DNA of 64,000 nucleotides from Streptomyces fulvoviolaceus. GTDB taxonomy: Bacteria > Actinomycetota > Actinomycetes > Streptomycetales > Streptomycetaceae. A program made the position numbers and the translations under genes. Shown here piece by piece: positions 60,983 through 64,000 of this stretch (positions are counted from its first letter, which is position 1; each line of letters opens with the position of its first letter). The notes under the pieces were generated by a model. That model had not been told where the DNA came from and did no database searches. It saw only the letters and a program-made list of their open reading frames with translations. The stretch spans positions 62,001 to 126,000 of the forward strand of contig NZ_JOEY01000012.1 in the NCBI RefSeq assembly GCF_000718165.1, given 5' to 3'.

Positions 60983-62425
60983 ATGCGCTCGCACCTGCTC
61001 AATGACACGACCGCGGAGCAGTACCGCAGCTCCGTGACCGAAGGAGTCGAGCGGGTGGCGGCCAAACTCGCCACCACCTCCCGTCCGTTCACCGGCGTCA
61101 CCGTCGACGCTCTCGCCCCCCGCATCGACGCGATCGACCTCGACAAGCCGCTGCTCGACACCGCGGCCGTGCTCGACGAGCTGGAGGACGTCTACCTCCG
61201 CGACGCGATCTACTTCCACCACCCCCGCTACCTCGCCCACCTCAACTGCCCGGTCGTCATCCCGGCCGTGCTCGGCGAGGCGATCCTCTCCGCCGTCAAC
61301 TCCTCCCTGGACACCTGGGACCAGTCGGCCGGCGGCACGCTGATCGAGCGCAAACTGATCGACTGGACGACCGCCCGCATCGGCCTCGGCGAGAACGCCG
61401 ACGGCGTGTTCACCTCCGGCGGCACCCAGTCCAACCTCCAGGCGCTGCTGCTCGCCCGCGAGGAGGCGAAGACCGACTCCTTCGCCAAACTGCGCATCTT
61501 CGCCTCCGAGGTCAGCCACTTCAGCGTGAAGAAGTCCGCGAAACTGCTGGGCCTGAGCCAGGACTCGGTCGTGTCGATCCCCGTCGGCGCCGACAAGCGC
61601 ATGCAGACCGTCGCGCTCGCCCACGAGCTGGAGCGCTGCAAGAAGGACGGCCTCGTCCCCATGGCCGTCGTCGCCACCGGCGGCACCACCGACTTCGGCT
61701 CCATCGACCCGCTGCCCGAGATCGCCGAGCTGTGCGAGCAGTTCGGTGTCTGGATGCACGTCGACGCGGCCTACGGCTGCGGCCTGCTCGCCTCCGTGAA
61801 GTACCGCGGCCGCATCGACGGCATCGAGCGTGCCGACTCGGTCACCGTGGACTACCACAAGTCCTTCTTCCAGCCGGTGAGTTCGTCCGCCGTGCTGGTC
61901 CGGGACGCCGCCACGCTCCGCCACGCGACCTACCACGCCGAGTACCTCAACCCGCGCCGCATGGTGCAGGAACGAATCCCCAACCAGGTGGACAAGTCCC
62001 TGCAGACCACGCGCCGCTTCGACGCGCTCAAGCTGTGGATGACGCTGCGCGTGATGGGCGCCGACGGCATCGGCCAGCTCTTCGACGAGGTCTGCGACCT
62101 GGCCGTCGAGGGCTGGAAGCTGCTCGCCGCCGACCCGCGCTTCGACGTGGTCGTCGAGCCGAGCCTGTCCACCCTCGTCTTCCGCTACATCCCGGCCGCC
62201 GTCACCGACCCGGCCGAGATCGACCGCGCCAACCTGTACGCCCGCAAGGCCCTGTTCGCCTCCGGCGACGCGGTGGTCGCGGGCACCAAGGTGGGCGGCC
62301 GCCACTACCTCAAGTTCACCCTGCTCAACCCCGAGACGACGGTCGACGACATGGCCGCCGTACTCGATCTGATCGCCGGCCACGCCGAGCAGTACCTGGG
62401 AGAGTCCCTTGACCGCGCGTCCTGA
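60983..62425 (+). CDS. desA: Lysine decarboxylase of desferrioxamine biosynthesis
   Basis: A 480-residue PLP-dependent decarboxylase producing cadaverine for desferrioxamine. ATG 60983 sits after GGAGGA, which decides the start; a longer in-frame start exists. PLP motifs: [48 protein letters not shown], and the Schiff-base Lys in [21 protein letters not shown] (near residue 295). Group II decarboxylase family. Its end overlaps desB by 17 bp. Confidence 0.96.
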   Translation: MRSHLLNDTTAEQYRSSVTEGVERVAAKLATTSRPFTGVTVDALAPRIDAIDLDKPLLDTAAVLDELEDVYLRDAIYFHHPRYLAHLNCPVVIPAVLGEAILSAVNSSLDTWDQSAGGTLIERKLIDWTTARIGLGENADGVFTSGGTQSNLQALLLAREEAKTDSFAKLRIFASEVSHFSVKKSAKLLGLSQDSVVSIPVGADKRMQTVALAHELERCKKDGLVPMAVVATGGTTDFGSIDPLPEIAELCEQFGVWMHVDAAYGCGLLASVKYRGRIDGIERADSVTVDYHKSFFQPVSSSAVLVRDAATLRHATYHAEYLNPRRMVQERIPNQVDKSLQTTRRFDALKLWMTLRVMGADGIGQLFDEVCDLAVEGWKLLAADPRFDVVVEPSLSTLVFRYIPAAVTDPAEIDRANLYARKALFASGDAVVAGTKVGGRHYLKFTLLNPETTVDDMAAVLDLIAGHAEQYLGESLDRAS

Positions 62426-63686
62426 AAACCCGACCAAAACCCATGACTTCGTGGGGATCGGGCTCGGCCCGTTCAACCTCGGTCTCGCCTGTCTGACCGA
62501 GCCGATCGCCGAACTCGACGGTGTCTTCCTGGACTCGAAGCCCGACTTCGAGTGGCACGCGGGCATGTTCCTGGAGGGTGCCCACCTCCAGACCCCGTTC
62601 ATGTCGGACCTGGTCACGCTGGCCGACCCGACCTCGCCGTACTCCTTCCTGAACTACCTGAAGGAGAAGGGCCGGCTGTACTCGTTCTACATCCGCGAGA
62701 ACTTCTACCCGCTGCGGGTCGAGTACGACGACTACTGCCGCTGGGCCGCGAACAAGCTGAGCAACGTGCGCTTCAGCACGACGGTGACGGAGGTGACGTA
62801 CGAGGACGACGTGTACGTCGTGAAGACCGCCGCCGGCGAGATCCTCCGCACCCGCCACCTGGTCCTCGGCACCGGCACCCCGCCGTACATACCGGAGGCC
62901 TGCCAGGGCCTGGGCGGCGACTTCATCCACAACTCCCGCTATGTGCAGCAGCGCGAGAAGTTGGTGAAGAAGGAGTCGATCACGCTGGTGGGCTCCGGCC
63001 AGTCCGCCGCCGAGATCTACTACGACCTGCTCAGCGAGATCGACGTCCACGGCTACCGGCTGAACTGGGTGACCCGCTCCCCGCGCTTCTTCCCGCTGGA
63101 GTACACCAAGCTCACGCTGGAGATGACGTCGCCGGAGTACATCGACTACTTCCACGCGCTGCCCGAGAAGACCCGCTACCGCCTCACGGGCGAGCAGAAG
63201 GGCCTGTTCAAGGGCATCGACGGCGACCTCATCAACGAGATCTTCGACCTGCTCTACCAGAAGAACCTCGGCGGGCCCGTCCCCACGCGGCTGCTCACCA
63301 ACTCCTCGCTGAACAGCGCGACTTACGAGAACGGCACGTACACCCTCGCCCTGCGCCAGGAGGAGCAGGGCAAGGACTACGAGCTGGACACCCAGGGCCT
63401 GGTCCTGGCCACCGGCTACAAGTACGCCGAGCCGGAGTTCCTGAGCCCGGTGAAGGACCGGCTGCGCTACGACTCCCACGGCAGCTTCGACGTCGCCAGG
63501 AACTACGCGATCGACGTGACGGGCAGAGGCGTCTTCCTGCAGAACGCCGGCGTCCACACGCACAGCATCACCAGCCCCGACCTGGGTATGGGCGCGTACC
63601 GCAACAGCTACATCATCCGTGAGCTGCTCGGCACCGAGTACTACCCGGTCGAGAAGTCGATCGCCTTCCAGGAGTTCTCCGTATGA
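62409..63686 (+). CDS. desB: Lysine/cadaverine N-monooxygenase
   Basis: A 425-residue FAD- and NADPH-dependent N-hydroxylase giving N-hydroxycadaverine. TTG start at 62409 with GGGAGAG upstream (no other good start in frame). FAD motif [17 protein letters not shown] near residue 13, NADPH motif [17 protein letters not shown] near residue 195, and [11 protein letters not shown] near the end. Family: IucD/PvdA-like. Stop overlaps desC (ATGA). Confidence 0.95.
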   Translation: MTARPENPTKTHDFVGIGLGPFNLGLACLTEPIAELDGVFLDSKPDFEWHAGMFLEGAHLQTPFMSDLVTLADPTSPYSFLNYLKEKGRLYSFYIRENFYPLRVEYDDYCRWAANKLSNVRFSTTVTEVTYEDDVYVVKTAAGEILRTRHLVLGTGTPPYIPEACQGLGGDFIHNSRYVQQREKLVKKESITLVGSGQSAAEIYYDLLSEIDVHGYRLNWVTRSPRFFPLEYTKLTLEMTSPEYIDYFHALPEKTRYRLTGEQKGLFKGIDGDLINEIFDLLYQKNLGGPVPTRLLTNSSLNSATYENGTYTLALRQEEQGKDYELDTQGLVLATGYKYAEPEFLSPVKDRLRYDSHGSFDVARNYAIDVTGRGVFLQNAGVHTHSITSPDLGMGAYRNSYIIRELLGTEYYPVEKSIAFQEFSV

Positions 63687-64000
63687 CCCCCCACACCTTC
63701 ACCTTCCGCCCGCTCGACCCGCTGAAGGACGCCGAGCTCCTGCACGGCTGGGTCACCCACCCCAAGGCCGCGTTCTGGATGATGCAGGACGCGAAGCTGG
63801 AGGACGTCGAGCGCGCGTACATGGAGATCGCCGCCGACGAGCACCACCACGCCCTGCTCGGCCTCAAGGACGGCGTCCCCGCCTTCCTGATGGAGAGGTA
63901 CGACCCCGCCCACCGCGAGCTGGTCGGCCTCTACGACCCGCAGCCGGGCGATGTCGGCATGCACTTCCTCACGCCCGCGACCGACACCCCCGTGCACGGG
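63683..64000 (+). CDS. desC: Desferrioxamine acyltransferase (N-terminal part, cut by window end)
   Basis: Starts ATG 63683, overlapping the desB stop as ATGA. The visible 106 residues ([73 protein letters not shown]) match the AlcB/IucB-like GNAT acyltransferases that put succinyl or acetyl on N-hydroxycadaverine. The frame is open to the end of the window; desD would follow outside. Confidence 0.9.
   Translation, partial: MTPHTFTFRPLDPLKDAELLHGWVTHPKAAFWMMQDAKLEDVERAYMEIAADEHHHALLGLKDGVPAFLMERYDPAHRELVGLYDPQPGDVGMHFLTPATDTPVHG

Noticed and set aside
1..64000. tRNA, rRNA, IS or phage genes
   Set aside because: None seen on inspection of intergenic regions; no transposase or integrase motif in any frame.

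Overview
The window is very GC-rich, has short intergenic gaps, frequent GTG starts and GTGA/ATGA stop-start overlaps, and carries a conservon, a desferrioxamine locus and small Tat/Sec exported proteins. This is Streptomyces chromosome. From memory, the gene order resembles the region of the S. coelicolor chromosome running from the ribose genes to the des genes, but I could not align it. No rRNA, tRNA, insertion sequence, prophage or CRISPR array is visible.

Layout. 1-4315: ribose uptake and phosphorylation (rbsA 3' end, an unusual permease/binding-protein fusion, rbsK, rbsD). 4347-8130: lipoprotein, small secreted protein, winged-helix regulator, MOSC protein. 8109-12660: a minus-strand sugar operon (oxidoreductase, DUF993 aldolase-like protein, isomerase, a 32-codon frame), all joined by GTGA overlaps, opposite a LacI regulator. 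12851-23112: mixed housekeeping and accessory genes (DinB-like, methyltransferase, DHFR-like, MarR-GNAT fusion, isomerase, MFS, hydrolase, LysR, AhpD-like, GNAT, EPSP synthase). 23614-32288: exported GH3 glycosidase, lipoprotein, conservon cvnABCD, S37-type peptidase, small secreted protein. 32385-40690: a fused two-half ABC exporter, phytase-like exported protein, a large membrane glycosyltransferase with a glycine-rich exported tail, and a secreted endonuclease I. 40860-47750: ThDP enzyme, agmatinase family enzyme, Na+/solute symporter and PucR regulator, probably a guanidino-compound utilisation locus. 47689-51822: a truncated MFS relic, thioesterase II, acyl-CoA dehydrogenase, and an HTH protein fused to a glycosidase-like domain. 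52026-58576: a small ORF and the leucine/branched-chain acyl-CoA operon (TetR, carboxylase beta and alpha, HMG-CoA lyase, acyl-CoA dehydrogenase). 58758-64000: desferrioxamine uptake and biosynthesis under two iron boxes (desE, siderophore-interacting protein, desA, desB, start of desC).

Best candidates for something undescribed: (i) the HTH protein at 50353-51822, whose glycosidase-like domain appears to have lost both catalytic glutamates; (ii) a nearly perfect ~200-bp inverted repeat embedded in frame in the PucR regulator, with related GC-rich repeats extending or interrupting three other coding genes (rbsK, cvnB, mccA); (iii) the GTGA-coupled sugar operon of unknown substrate; (iv) a 34-codon gene with a strong ribosome binding site and its own hairpin at 52026-52169; (v) the ribose permease fused to its own binding protein.
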